Shown piece after piece: positions 46,252 to 54,047 of a stretch of DNA of 64,000 bases. The stretch comes from Arthrobacter sp. B3I9 (GTDB lineage Bacteria > Actinomycetota > Actinomycetes > Actinomycetales > Micrococcaceae), in contig NZ_JAUSYO010000001.1 of NCBI RefSeq assembly GCF_030816935.1, positions 682,001 through 746,000 on the forward strand. The letters run 5' to 3'. The translations under genes and the position numbers were made by a program. How positions within the stretch are numbered: position 1 is the stretch's first letter; each line of letters opens with the position of its first letter. The notes below the pieces were generated by a model. That model was not told the DNA's origin. It made no database searches and worked only from the letters and a program-made list of their open reading frames with translations.

Positions 46252-48303
46252 TCAGTTTTCTTCGACGTCTTGGGTGCGGATGACCAGTGAGCCGAATTCG
46301 TCGACGGCGACGTCGAACCCTGGCGGCACCACGGTCGTGGCGGTCTGCTCCACGATGATGGCGGGACCTTCGAACTTGTGGCCCGCGGCCAGATCGTCCC
46401 GGCGGACCACCGTGGTGTCGTGTTCGACGTGGTCGAAGACCACGCGGCGGATTTCGTGCTTGAATTCGGAGCTCTCCGCCGGGGCGAAGAGCGGCGCTTC
46501 CAGCCGGCCAAGGTCCCCGACGGCCTGAGTCCGGAGCGCGACGATCTCGATGGGCGCGCCGAGGTTGGAGTGACCGTAGCGCTCGTGGTACATGGTCGAG
46601 AAGCGGACCGCGAGGTTGGCGACAAAGTCGGGGGACTCCGGTTCGTCGGCAGAGGTCAGCGGTACATTCAGCGAGAATTCCTGCGACTGGTAACGGACGT
46701 CTACAGAGGCGGTGGTGCGGCGGCTTTCCTCCGGAACACCTTCCGAGACCAACGAGCTCAGGCCTTCGACTTCCATGGACCGCAGGACGCTGGCCATGTC
46801 CGCCGGATCGATGTCCTCGTCAAGGTAGAAATACGGTTCGGAAAAGTCCTTGCGGATGTTGGTTTGCAGCATCCCCCAGGCCGAGAAGGCGCCGGGGAAC
46901 CGGGGAACGACGGTTTCTGGGATGCCCAGTTCCTTCGCAAGAAAAACAGCGTGCATTGGGCCGGCGCCGCCAAAGGCCACAAGGGCGAAGTCGCGGGGTT
47001 CGATACCGCGGGAGATGGTGATGGTGCGGATGGCCTGCGCCATCTGGGAGTTGGCCACATCGCAGATGCCTTCCGCCATGGCGATGGGGTCCAGGCCCAG
47101 CTGGTCGCCAACCGTCTTCAGTGCGGTGATGGCCGCCTCCCGGTCCAAAGCGACCTGGCCACCGGCAAACCAGTCCGGGTCGACACGGCCCAGCACGAGG
47201 TTGGCGTCGGTGACGGTGGGCTCGGTGCCGCCGCGGCCGTAGCAGGCCGGTCCCGGCGTCGCTCCGGCCGAGCGCGGACCGACACGGAGCCCGCCGGCTT
47301 CGAGCCAGGCCACCGAGCCGCCGCCAGCGCCCACGGTGTGGATGTTGACGACGCTCATGAGCATCGGCAGGCCTTCAAGGTGCGCCTCCGTGGAGACGTC
47401 GGGCTTGCCGTCAACCACTAGGGAGACGTCGAAGGAGGTCCCCCCCATATCCACGCCGATGAGGTTACGGTTGCCGGAGACGCCAGCCAGTTCGACGTCA
47501 CCCATTGCGCCGCCGACGGGACCGGAGAGCAGAGTCTGCAGCGGCCGCTTGCGGGCCGATTCGGCTGTGAGGACGCCGCCGGAGGACTGCATGATGTGCA
47601 GCGGGGCTTCAACGCCGCGGTCCGCTAGTTTCTCTTCCAGATCCAGGAGGTAATTGCGGACCACCGGGCCGGTGTAGGCCTCGACGACGGCCGACGAGGT
47701 GCGCTCGTATTCGCGCCATTCCTTAGCCGCTTCGTGCGACAGGGAGACGGTAAAGTCGTCACCCAGTTCCTCGAGCAGGATTTCGCGGGCGCGGAGTTCG
47801 TGCGTGGGATTCTTGTAGCTGAAGAGGAAGGCGACGGCAACGGCGCCGTACCCCTCGTCCACTGCGCGGCGCGCCGCCTGCCGGACGGCCACCTCATCGA
47901 GGGGGCGGATTTCGTGGCCCTGACCGTCAAGCCGACCTCCGACGCCGATAACATCTTTGCGCTCAACCAGCGGCTCCGGCTTGCGGTACTGGGCGTTGTA
48001 AAGCTCGAGGCGGGGGCCGCGGGCAATGTGGTAGGTATCCTCAACTCCGGCGGTAGCCAGCAGTAGCACAGGCACACCGCGGCGTTCCAGGAAGGCGTTC
48101 AAGCCTTGGGTCGTGCCGTGGACCAGGAACTCGATGTCGGACAGGTCCGTGACAATCGATTCGAGTCCGGCGATGACACCGGCGCTCAGGTTGCCCGGCG
48201 TGGTGGACGCCTTGGTCGCCTCATAGGTTCCGGACTGCTGGTCGTACGCCACGATGTCCGTGAACGTTCCTCCAATGTCCATCGACACCCTGTAGTTCGG
48301 CAT
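46252..48303 (-). CDS. hyuA: hydantoinase A subunit
   Basis: Hydantoinase/oxoprolinase A protein of 683 residues. The N-terminal ASKHA phosphate loop is RVSMDIGGTFTDIVAYD; HIMQSSGGVLTAESARKRP and DMGGTSFDVSLV form the second ATP-binding part, and the C-terminal domain begins around residue 520 (RRTTASVDVRYQSQEFSLN). AGGAGA precedes the ATG by six bases. It is the first gene of the ten-gene operon and probably also its main enzyme. Upstream lie two palindromes that may be regulator sites. Confidence 0.93.
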   Translation of the reverse strand: MPNYRVSMDIGGTFTDIVAYDQQSGTYEATKASTTPGNLSAGVIAGLESIVTDLSDIEFLVHGTTQGLNAFLERRGVPVLLLATAGVEDTYHIARGPRLELYNAQYRKPEPLVERKDVIGVGGRLDGQGHEIRPLDEVAVRQAARRAVDEGYGAVAVAFLFSYKNPTHELRAREILLEELGDDFTVSLSHEAAKEWREYERTSSAVVEAYTGPVVRNYLLDLEEKLADRGVEAPLHIMQSSGGVLTAESARKRPLQTLLSGPVGGAMGDVELAGVSGNRNLIGVDMGGTSFDVSLVVDGKPDVSTEAHLEGLPMLMSVVNIHTVGAGGGSVAWLEAGGLRVGPRSAGATPGPACYGRGGTEPTVTDANLVLGRVDPDWFAGGQVALDREAAITALKTVGDQLGLDPIAMAEGICDVANSQMAQAIRTITISRGIEPRDFALVAFGGAGPMHAVFLAKELGIPETVVPRFPGAFSAWGMLQTNIRKDFSEPYFYLDEDIDPADMASVLRSMEVEGLSSLVSEGVPEESRRTTASVDVRYQSQEFSLNVPLTSADEPESPDFVANLAVRFSTMYHERYGHSNLGAPIEIVALRTQAVGDLGRLEAPLFAPAESSEFKHEIRRVVFDHVEHDTTVVRRDDLAAGHKFEGPAIIVEQTATTVVPPGFDVAVDEFGSLVIRTQDVEEN

Positions 48304-48375
48304 GTGTATCTCCTCATAGCTCTGCTGGACACGCTGTGTGGAAAATCACGCTATAGATGGGGCACTGCCCGCTCG

Positions 48376-48421
48376 TGTGCCCTTTGCACAATCCGGCCTG
48401 ACAGGGGAGTGCAATGTGCAC
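48376..48421 (-). promoter_or_regulatory. two palindromes upstream of hyuA
   Basis: TGTGC-CCTTT-GCACA (48376-48390) and GTGCA-ATG-TGCAC (48409-48421) have related arms and centres 32 bp apart, about three helical turns. They lie 70-120 bases ahead of hyuA and are candidate operators, for example for the PucR-type protein in the operon. Confidence 0.5.
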
Positions 48422-48665
48422 GCGAGTGCTCCAGTTGCCACGAGTTTTGGGGACGTTTTTCAGTCCGAAACACCGAGTGGCAGGGGACGAACGATTGACT
48501 TGACAGTCCGAGGCCTGGTCATCCATTAGCCCGCATACCACCCTTGGCGGAAGCAGAAGCCGCGGATACCAGCAGGCAAGGCTCAGGCCAGGCACACCCC
48601 TGGAGAGCTTCACTTAGCATTCAATACATGCAGCCGAGCGGGTGGCGGATGCGCTGCCGCGTTCT

Positions 48666-48674
48666 TGCTAACAT
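48666..48674 (+). promoter_or_regulatory. extended -10 promoter of riboswitch copy 1
   Basis: TGC-TAACAT forms an extended -10 element. The block cTTGCTA...TGGC is shared with copy 2, and the distance from the -10 to GATAAAGGC of the aptamer is 32 bases in both. Confidence 0.55.
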
Positions 48675-48691
48675 GGCCCTCCAATGGGCGT

Positions 48692-48782
48692 CCGCTCATC
48701 GATAAAGGCAAACCCGGCGCGAGCCGGGGACGCAAAGCCACGGGACCCACGAGGTCAGCCGGGCCGCCGAACAGCAAAGGTC
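48692..48782 (+). ncRNA. cyclic di-GMP-I (GEMM) riboswitch, copy 1
   Basis: The aptamer core carries GGCAAACC, then a 6-bp P2 stem with a GNRA loop (CCCGGC-GCGA-GCCGGG), GGACGCAAAGCC, the P3 stem and GCCGGGCCGCC. These are the conserved elements of the c-di-GMP-I class, including the GNRA loop that docks into P3. The position equivalent to Vc2 G20 is G, which points to c-di-GMP rather than cGAMP. It precedes the Clp-N gene by about 270 bases. The expression platform is not clear. Confidence 0.9.
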
Positions 48783-49054
48783 TTTCCCATGCACCTGATA
48801 ATCCCGTTCGCCCTCCCATAGGTCAGGCCCGGCCGAGTTCGAATGCAGGCAGATCCCGTTCGGACCGACACCGGCGATACCACGCGTGCCGGTCCCGGTG
48901 ACGCCGGCGCCCCAGCCGCACGCGGACTGACCGGGCAAGCCCGGCATGGCGGTGGGGACGCGTCTCCTATCCCCGTGGCTCCCCACGACTCCAGCGTGCC
49001 CAAGACCACCCTCGCGCATCCATCCCCTCCGGCCTTGCTTCGGCCCTGCGGGCA

Positions 49055-49711
49055 ATGACGCCTGCCCTGTTCCCGCGCGACCGAAGCTGGCAACACATGA
49101 CGAGAAAAGACCGTTCAATGTTTCAAACTGAATCCCGAATTACTTGCCCTTTCCGCCGACTGTTCTCGCGGATCCGGCCGCCACGTCCTTCCCCTTCCCC
49201 CGTCCTGCCGGACGTAAAACCTAGCCTCCTTGAGCGACTGACCCCCGGAGCGCTGAAGAGCCTGTCCGTCGCCCAGGAGGAGGCAAAGTCGCTGGGCCAC
49301 CGTCACATAGGAACGGAGCACCTCCTGCTGGCTTTGACGAAGGACCCGGAGTTCACTGCGTACAGCGTCCTGGAGCAGTTGGGAGCCGTTCCCTCCACGG
49401 TCCGGGCCCAAGTGCTCCAAGTCCTCGAAACGGGACCGGGACCGGGACCGGGGCCGGGTCTGGAGTCTGAGGCGCTGGCCCTGACGCCGAGAGCCCGTCT
49501 CGCGCTCGAACTGGCCCACCGGGCTTCGATCCGCATCAATGTTCCCGAAACCGGCACGGAACACTTACTGATCGGGCTGGCGGGGGAGAGTGAAGGCATA
49601 GGCGCCAAGACGCTGGGGAAATTCAGCATCTCCGCAAAGGACGCGGAGCATCAGGTCACTACCAATCTGGACCGCGGAAACGCCCGGCATCCGAGGGACC
49701 AGAACGGCTGA
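49055..49711 (+). CDS. Clp N-domain protein downstream of riboswitch
   Basis: Protein of up to 218 residues with two Clp_N repeats (as in ClpA/ClpB/ClpC N domains): GALKSLSVAQEEAKSLGHRH with IGTEHLLLALTK, then LTPRARLALELAHRASIR with TGTEHLLIGLAGESEG. A Gly-Pro repeat (GPGPGPGPG) links the repeats. No ATPase domain follows. The start is uncertain: ATG 49055, 49097 and 49118 are in frame; Clp similarity begins only near residue 58 of the longest form, and none has a strong ribosome binding site. It is separated from the upstream aptamer by about 270 bases of leader. It may be an adaptor or decoy for Clp proteases; inference only. Confidence 0.75.
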   Translation: MTPALFPRDRSWQHMTRKDRSMFQTESRITCPFRRLFSRIRPPRPSPSPVLPDVKPSLLERLTPGALKSLSVAQEEAKSLGHRHIGTEHLLLALTKDPEFTAYSVLEQLGAVPSTVRAQVLQVLETGPGPGPGPGLESEALALTPRARLALELAHRASIRINVPETGTEHLLIGLAGESEGIGAKTLGKFSISAKDAEHQVTTNLDRGNARHPRDQNG

Positions 49712-49853
49712 ACGCCGGCCGGGTTGCTGGGACGCTTCCCGAGGATTGACCCGGCTGAAGACTTCCGCGGCCCCTTCGAGCTTGCAAAACCGCCTGTTAC
49801 TGGTGGGGCCTATGTAAATCAGAGTGCCGAAGGAGACCGTTGAACATTAAACT

Positions 49854-49862
49854 TGCTAGAGT
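49854..49862 (+). promoter_or_regulatory. extended -10 promoter of riboswitch copy 2
   Basis: TGC-TAGAGT forms an extended -10 element at the same distance (32 bases from the -10 to GATAAAGGC) as in copy 1. TTGAAC 11 bases ahead is too close to act as a -35. Confidence 0.55.
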
Positions 49863-49879
49863 GGCGCTTGGCTCAGCAT

Positions 49880-49970
49880 CCGCTAGTCGATAAAGGCAAA
49901 CCCGGTGCAAGCCGGGGACGCAAAGCCACGGGACCCACGCGGTCAGCCGGGCCGCCGAACAGCAAAGGTC
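49880..49970 (+). ncRNA. cyclic di-GMP-I (GEMM) riboswitch, copy 2
   Basis: Differs from copy 1 at only 3 of 82 core positions (49889-49970). The changes keep the structure: P2 is CCCGGT-GCAA-GCCGGG (C-G replaced by U-G, the loop still GNRA) and the third lies in the P3 loop (CACGC for CACGA). All ligand-contact positions are kept. It precedes the GGDEF/EAL gene by about 215 bases. Confidence 0.9.
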
Positions 49971-50183
49971 CCTCTCGTGCTCCCGATTCCCCTCAGCGCC
50001 CTCCTCCCCTAGCCTGGGCACGCGGCCTCAGCATCTGGCATTTCACCCCACCGGGCTATCGGCCGCCCCGCGGTTCTTGGGAGCCACTTCTGCGAGATCG
50101 CCCGGGATCAGGATCATCGTCCAGCCCGGTCCGGCGTCAGAATGCAGTGCAGCGCGCATAGCCCGGCCACGTGAAGGTGCTGC

Positions 50184-53100
50184 ATGAGGCCAATCGCCGT
50201 GTGCCGCTTCCCTTTGTGTCAGACCAGAAAGACAATCGTGAAAATACTGCCTCAACCGGTTCCAGGTTCCGGCCCGCTCAAGATCGGTCCCCAGGTCAGG
50301 GCGGGCAGCGGTTCTGATCGTGGCGGAAGCGAGGTTGTGCCCGGTACCTCGACGCAGACGACGCGGCTGGTGTTGCGGATTGTGGCCGAGCAGGCCGGTC
50401 CGGAAGGTGTCAGCCGCGTCCTGGGGCATGCGGGTCTGCACGATCAGCAGGTAGCGCTGAGGACCGTGGGCGGAAGGATTTCCTATACTGACAAGATTCG
50501 GCTCTTTGACGCCGCTGCCGCCGAACTCGGCGATCCCCGTCTCGGGTTAAGGCTGGGCCCGGCTCTGATGGAAGACCCGGCAGCCGCGCCGATGCGGGTG
50601 CTGGCACGGGCGTTTGGTTCACCGGCGGCACTGATCCGCCGCATCTCCCGGCTGTCGACGCGCTTTGATACTGCTTGCGTGTTGCGCTGCGAATGGGTTC
50701 AATCTGGTGCGGCAGTTGTGGGCTGGAGGGCGCTGCGGCCCCACCGTCCCAGCCGGGCGGACTGCGACTACACCATAGGCCTCATCGCCCAAATACCTGT
50801 CGTGTTTGGTCTGCCGCCGGCACGGGTGGATCACGGTGTCATCTGCCAGCTCAACGGCGCTTCGGAATGCATCTATCATCTGGCCTGGACAGAACCCCCT
50901 GTCAGTCGCGTGCGGAACATGCTGCGCAGGTTCACCGGCGCCGAACGGGGCCTTGGCAGGGAGTCATCCGCAGAGCACCGGCTGCGGGTTCTCGAGGGGG
51001 CGGCATCAGAGCTGGTCAGCACCGCACCTTTGGAGGCGTTGCTCGACCGGATCGCGACACGTGCCGACAGCGTGGTGCACGCACCTGGGCACCTGCTCGC
51101 CGTCCGATTACCCGCAGGGGGGCGCCATATCCGGGTCCGTGGCACCGGTGAGGCTTTGGCAGCAGCCCTCGCCGACGACGGCACGGCCCTGAACCTGACC
51201 GATAGCGCACTGGTGGAGCTGCCGGTCCTGAGCGTCCCGGTGGCCTCCGCAACACACCACTATGGCGTGCTGGCAGCCGTCGCCCACTCCGGGCAGGAAT
51301 TTTTTCCCGACGACACCGACACCCTGGCAGCGTATGCCCGGCACGCGGCGGCCGTGCTGGACAGCGCCGGGTTACTTGCCGAGGCCCGGGAGAATGGTGA
51401 AACGTCCGAGCTCCTGCTCGACGTCGCCCGCGCCCTGGCTGAAGGCTCCACCGTAAAAACGGTTGCCGGGGTGGTTGCCGACGCCGTCCCGACCCTCTCG
51501 GGAGCCACCCGCTCCGCCGTGGCACTCTGGGATGCGGACGCAGGCGAACTCCGGATCGCAGGGCTAAGCGGCTGGCATGGGGAATTGGCAGAAAAAGCGG
51601 TCGACTACATGACGACGGCCCAGGAAAGCCCGGAGCTTTCCGAGCTGCTACGCAACGGTGCCCCGCTGCTCGTGAACCGGAACGGTTCGGACTGGGCAAA
51701 GAGTGTCCTCGCTGACTTCGACCTCTCGGCGTTCGCGGCCATACCGATCATGGCCGGGGACCAGCTCACCGGCATCGTGCTTGCGTACTGGGCCGACGGG
51801 AGGGCCCCGGAGCGCCTCGAAGGAGCCCTGACCAAGCGCCTCACCGGGCTGGCCTGTCTGGCGACGGTGGCGCTGGATAACATCCGGCTGCTCGAGGATG
51901 CCCGGAGGCAGGCCCTGCACGATTCGCTGACCGGGCTGCCCAACAGGGCACTGCTGGAGGACCGGCTGGAAGCATCGCTGGCGAAGGCCGGACGAGACGG
52001 GCGTAGGGTGGGACTGCTCTTCTGCGATGTCAACCGGTTCAAAAGGATCAACGACAGCCTCGGCCACGGAGCCGGTGACAGGGTCCTCCGGCACGTCGCC
52101 AACCAGCTCCAGAGCGCAGTGCGCACCAGCGACACGGTCGCACGCTACAGCGGCGACGAGTTCGTCATTCTCCTGCCCGACCTTGAAAGCGAGGCCGAAG
52201 CCGAATATCTGGCCGCCAGGGTCCGTGCCAGCCTGACCGAATCCCTCGAAATCAATGGCACGAACATTTTCGTCGACGTGGCCATCGGCACCAGTGTCAG
52301 CGGCGCCCTACCGCACGAGAGCACAGATACGCAGTCCGAGGCAGCCCGTCTCCTCATCGAGGAGGCAGACTTGCAGATGTACCGGTCGAAAGCCCGAGCC
52401 CGGGGCCAGAGACCCCCGGCAAAGAGCAAAGACAGTCTCCGACTCGAAACAGAGCTGCGCGGTGCTGCCGGCCGAGGCGAGCTGCGGGTGCACTACCAGC
52501 CCCAAATCCACGTGGCAACGAACGAAATAGTCGCCGCCGAGGCCCTAGTCCGGTGGCAGCACCCCGAGCTCGGCCTGCTCCCTCCGGGAGAATTTATTCC
52601 CTTGGCCGAAGAGAGCAACCTGATTACGGAGGTCGGCGCCTATGTTCTGACCGAGGCCTGCCGCGCCGGGGCTGGCTGGAGAGCAGCAGGACATGACATC
52701 GAAATTTCCGTCAACGTCTCAGCGGCCCAGCTCGACAGCACAGAGTTCACGGCATTCGTTCGGGATACCTTGAACCGGACAAAGTTCCCGGCCGCCGCAC
52801 TCATCTTGGAAGTCACCGAATCGCAGGCAGTGTCCGAAGCGTCGATGAACGACGGAATCCTTCGCAGGCTCCGGTCCCTGGGAATAGGGATTTCAGTGGA
52901 TGACTTTGGAACAGGATATTCCTCCCTCGCCCAGCTGCACCGGCTTCCGGTCACCGAAGTCAAGATCGACCGGTCCTTTACCACACGGCTCGGCGAAGAG
53001 GGATCCGCCGCTTTCATCGCAGGCATCGTCGGACTCGGGCATGGGCTGGGACTGCGCGTTGTCGCAGAGGGCGTGGAAACCCGGGGCCAGTTCGACGCCC

Positions 53101-53213
53101 TACGCGCCATGGGCTGCGAGCGAGTCCAAGGTTATCTGTTCGGCAAGCCGGTCGAAGCAAGCGTCCTGGAAGACCTGCTTGGCGTACCGGTGCTCGACCC
53201 GGCACGGGGTTAG
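50184..53213 (+). CDS. GAF-GGDEF-EAL c-di-GMP turnover protein
   Basis: Protein of 1009 residues. After a Pro/Gly-rich lead, residues 55-235 form a sensor domain of unclear type (GHAGLHDQQVALRTVGGRIS; ends NGASECIYHLAW). Two GAF-like regions follow (about 265-400 and 405-560). The GGDEF domain has DVNRFKRINDSLGHGAGD, SGDEF at 656-660 in place of GGDEF, and the inhibitory site RTSD at 647-650. The EAL domain has E786-A-L, NVSA, EVTE and DDFGTGYSSL, all intact. So it should hydrolyse c-di-GMP and may also make it, since SGDEF is tolerated in some cyclases. AAGGTG precedes the ATG. No membrane segment is seen. A c-di-GMP riboswitch lies in its leader: feedback is likely. Confidence 0.93.
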   Translation: MRPIAVCRFPLCQTRKTIVKILPQPVPGSGPLKIGPQVRAGSGSDRGGSEVVPGTSTQTTRLVLRIVAEQAGPEGVSRVLGHAGLHDQQVALRTVGGRISYTDKIRLFDAAAAELGDPRLGLRLGPALMEDPAAAPMRVLARAFGSPAALIRRISRLSTRFDTACVLRCEWVQSGAAVVGWRALRPHRPSRADCDYTIGLIAQIPVVFGLPPARVDHGVICQLNGASECIYHLAWTEPPVSRVRNMLRRFTGAERGLGRESSAEHRLRVLEGAASELVSTAPLEALLDRIATRADSVVHAPGHLLAVRLPAGGRHIRVRGTGEALAAALADDGTALNLTDSALVELPVLSVPVASATHHYGVLAAVAHSGQEFFPDDTDTLAAYARHAAAVLDSAGLLAEARENGETSELLLDVARALAEGSTVKTVAGVVADAVPTLSGATRSAVALWDADAGELRIAGLSGWHGELAEKAVDYMTTAQESPELSELLRNGAPLLVNRNGSDWAKSVLADFDLSAFAAIPIMAGDQLTGIVLAYWADGRAPERLEGALTKRLTGLACLATVALDNIRLLEDARRQALHDSLTGLPNRALLEDRLEASLAKAGRDGRRVGLLFCDVNRFKRINDSLGHGAGDRVLRHVANQLQSAVRTSDTVARYSGDEFVILLPDLESEAEAEYLAARVRASLTESLEINGTNIFVDVAIGTSVSGALPHESTDTQSEAARLLIEEADLQMYRSKARARGQRPPAKSKDSLRLETELRGAAGRGELRVHYQPQIHVATNEIVAAEALVRWQHPELGLLPPGEFIPLAEESNLITEVGAYVLTEACRAGAGWRAAGHDIEISVNVSAAQLDSTEFTAFVRDTLNRTKFPAAALILEVTESQAVSEASMNDGILRRLRSLGIGISVDDFGTGYSSLAQLHRLPVTEVKIDRSFTTRLGEEGSAAFIAGIVGLGHGLGLRVVAEGVETRGQFDALRAMGCERVQGYLFGKPVEASVLEDLLGVPVLDPARG

Positions 53214-53705
53214 GCGGCTTTGACGGGGGCGTCCCAGTGGGCGGTGTAGCGGGGCGAGAGCAAACCTGTTTCGTAGTCCAGCCAAATCCGCCCCGGATTC
53301 TAGTCAGTGCCCAAGCCCGGGTGTCGGGTGGTGCTTGTCGAGAGCGAACACAAAGCAGGTCAGGATGACCTGTGCCTGGGCGGTTTCGAGTTCGGCGGCC
53401 TTGATGCTTCCGGCCAGCACGGCCAGGAGTACGGCTTGGTAGAACGCTGTCTGGTACTTGAATCGGGTGTCGAAGTCGATGACGTTTCCCGCCTCGACTG
53501 CTGCGTCAGTGAAGGTGCTGGTGCCGGAGCCTGTGGTGCCCTGGCCAAAGCCGTCCCAGTCGTCGGAGTGTGTGACCCCGGGCTGGTGGGCGTTGACGAC
53601 GGCGCCGGCGATTTCGCCCTTGATGAAGCGTTCCAGCCAGTCGGCATGGGGTTGCCTTTCGTGAACGCTGTGAGGGAATCGAATTCGATGATCGTTGGAG
53701 AACGC
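53210..53705 (-). pseudogene. coding-like remnant of unknown gene
   Basis: Two minus-strand frames with strong G/C third-base bias but no start codon. The first (53304-53705) reads VNAHQPGVTHSDDWDGFGQG and later KYQTAFYQAVLLAVLAG; the second (53210-53299) reads RIWLDYETGLLSPRYTAHW and ends at a TAA that overlaps the GGDEF/EAL stop. They look like the tail of one decayed gene. I do not recognise the family. Confidence 0.4.
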
Positions 53706-54047
53706 TTAGGCGGAAGCGGGTTGGGCCACTGCGGCTGGTACGGGGCCGGCAGGATTCCCTGAACCTCCGGACTTGCTCAATCCGGCGGGTTGGCCCCCTG
53801 ATCGGGCAGCGCTTTCACATGGGTCGTGCTTCCGTCCTCGGGGTGCGTCCGGTCCGTGGTTCAAAAAGTCTTGGTTAAGGTTTGAAGAATTTTTGAGGAA
53901 AACCCGGTTTGTGGCCTTAGGATCAGTCCGACGTGCTGAGTTATAAACGCCGCTTGGGTGGTGGCGTATGTACGTCCCGGTCTCACTGGTGCTTGTCACC
54001 GATTGGTCTCACTGGTGCTAGTCACCGATTTTCAAGGGGAATTGCAA
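53706..54047. other. intergenic region with A+T-rich block and tandem repeat
   Basis: About 340 bases. A locally A+T-rich block (53865-53915) may hold the promoter for the DUF4832 gene. Further right is a tandem 26-bp duplication, described separately. No gene is supported. Confidence 0.4.
53979..54030 (+). repeat. tandem 26-bp duplication
   Basis: Two adjacent copies of a unit starting GGTCTCACTGGTGCT and ending GTCACCGATT (53979-54004 and 54005-54030) with a single mismatch (T versus A). It ends 18 bases before the start of the DUF4832 gene, just ahead of the ribosome binding site, so copy number could influence expression. Confidence 0.85.

Noticed and set aside
44568..46625. 685-residue version of HyuB
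   Set aside because: The extension is antiphase reading of hyuA; the ATG at 46241 fits the family and has GAGG ahead.
53307..53762. 151-codon plus-strand frame
   Set aside because: It is the antisense shadow of the better-biased minus-strand remnant.
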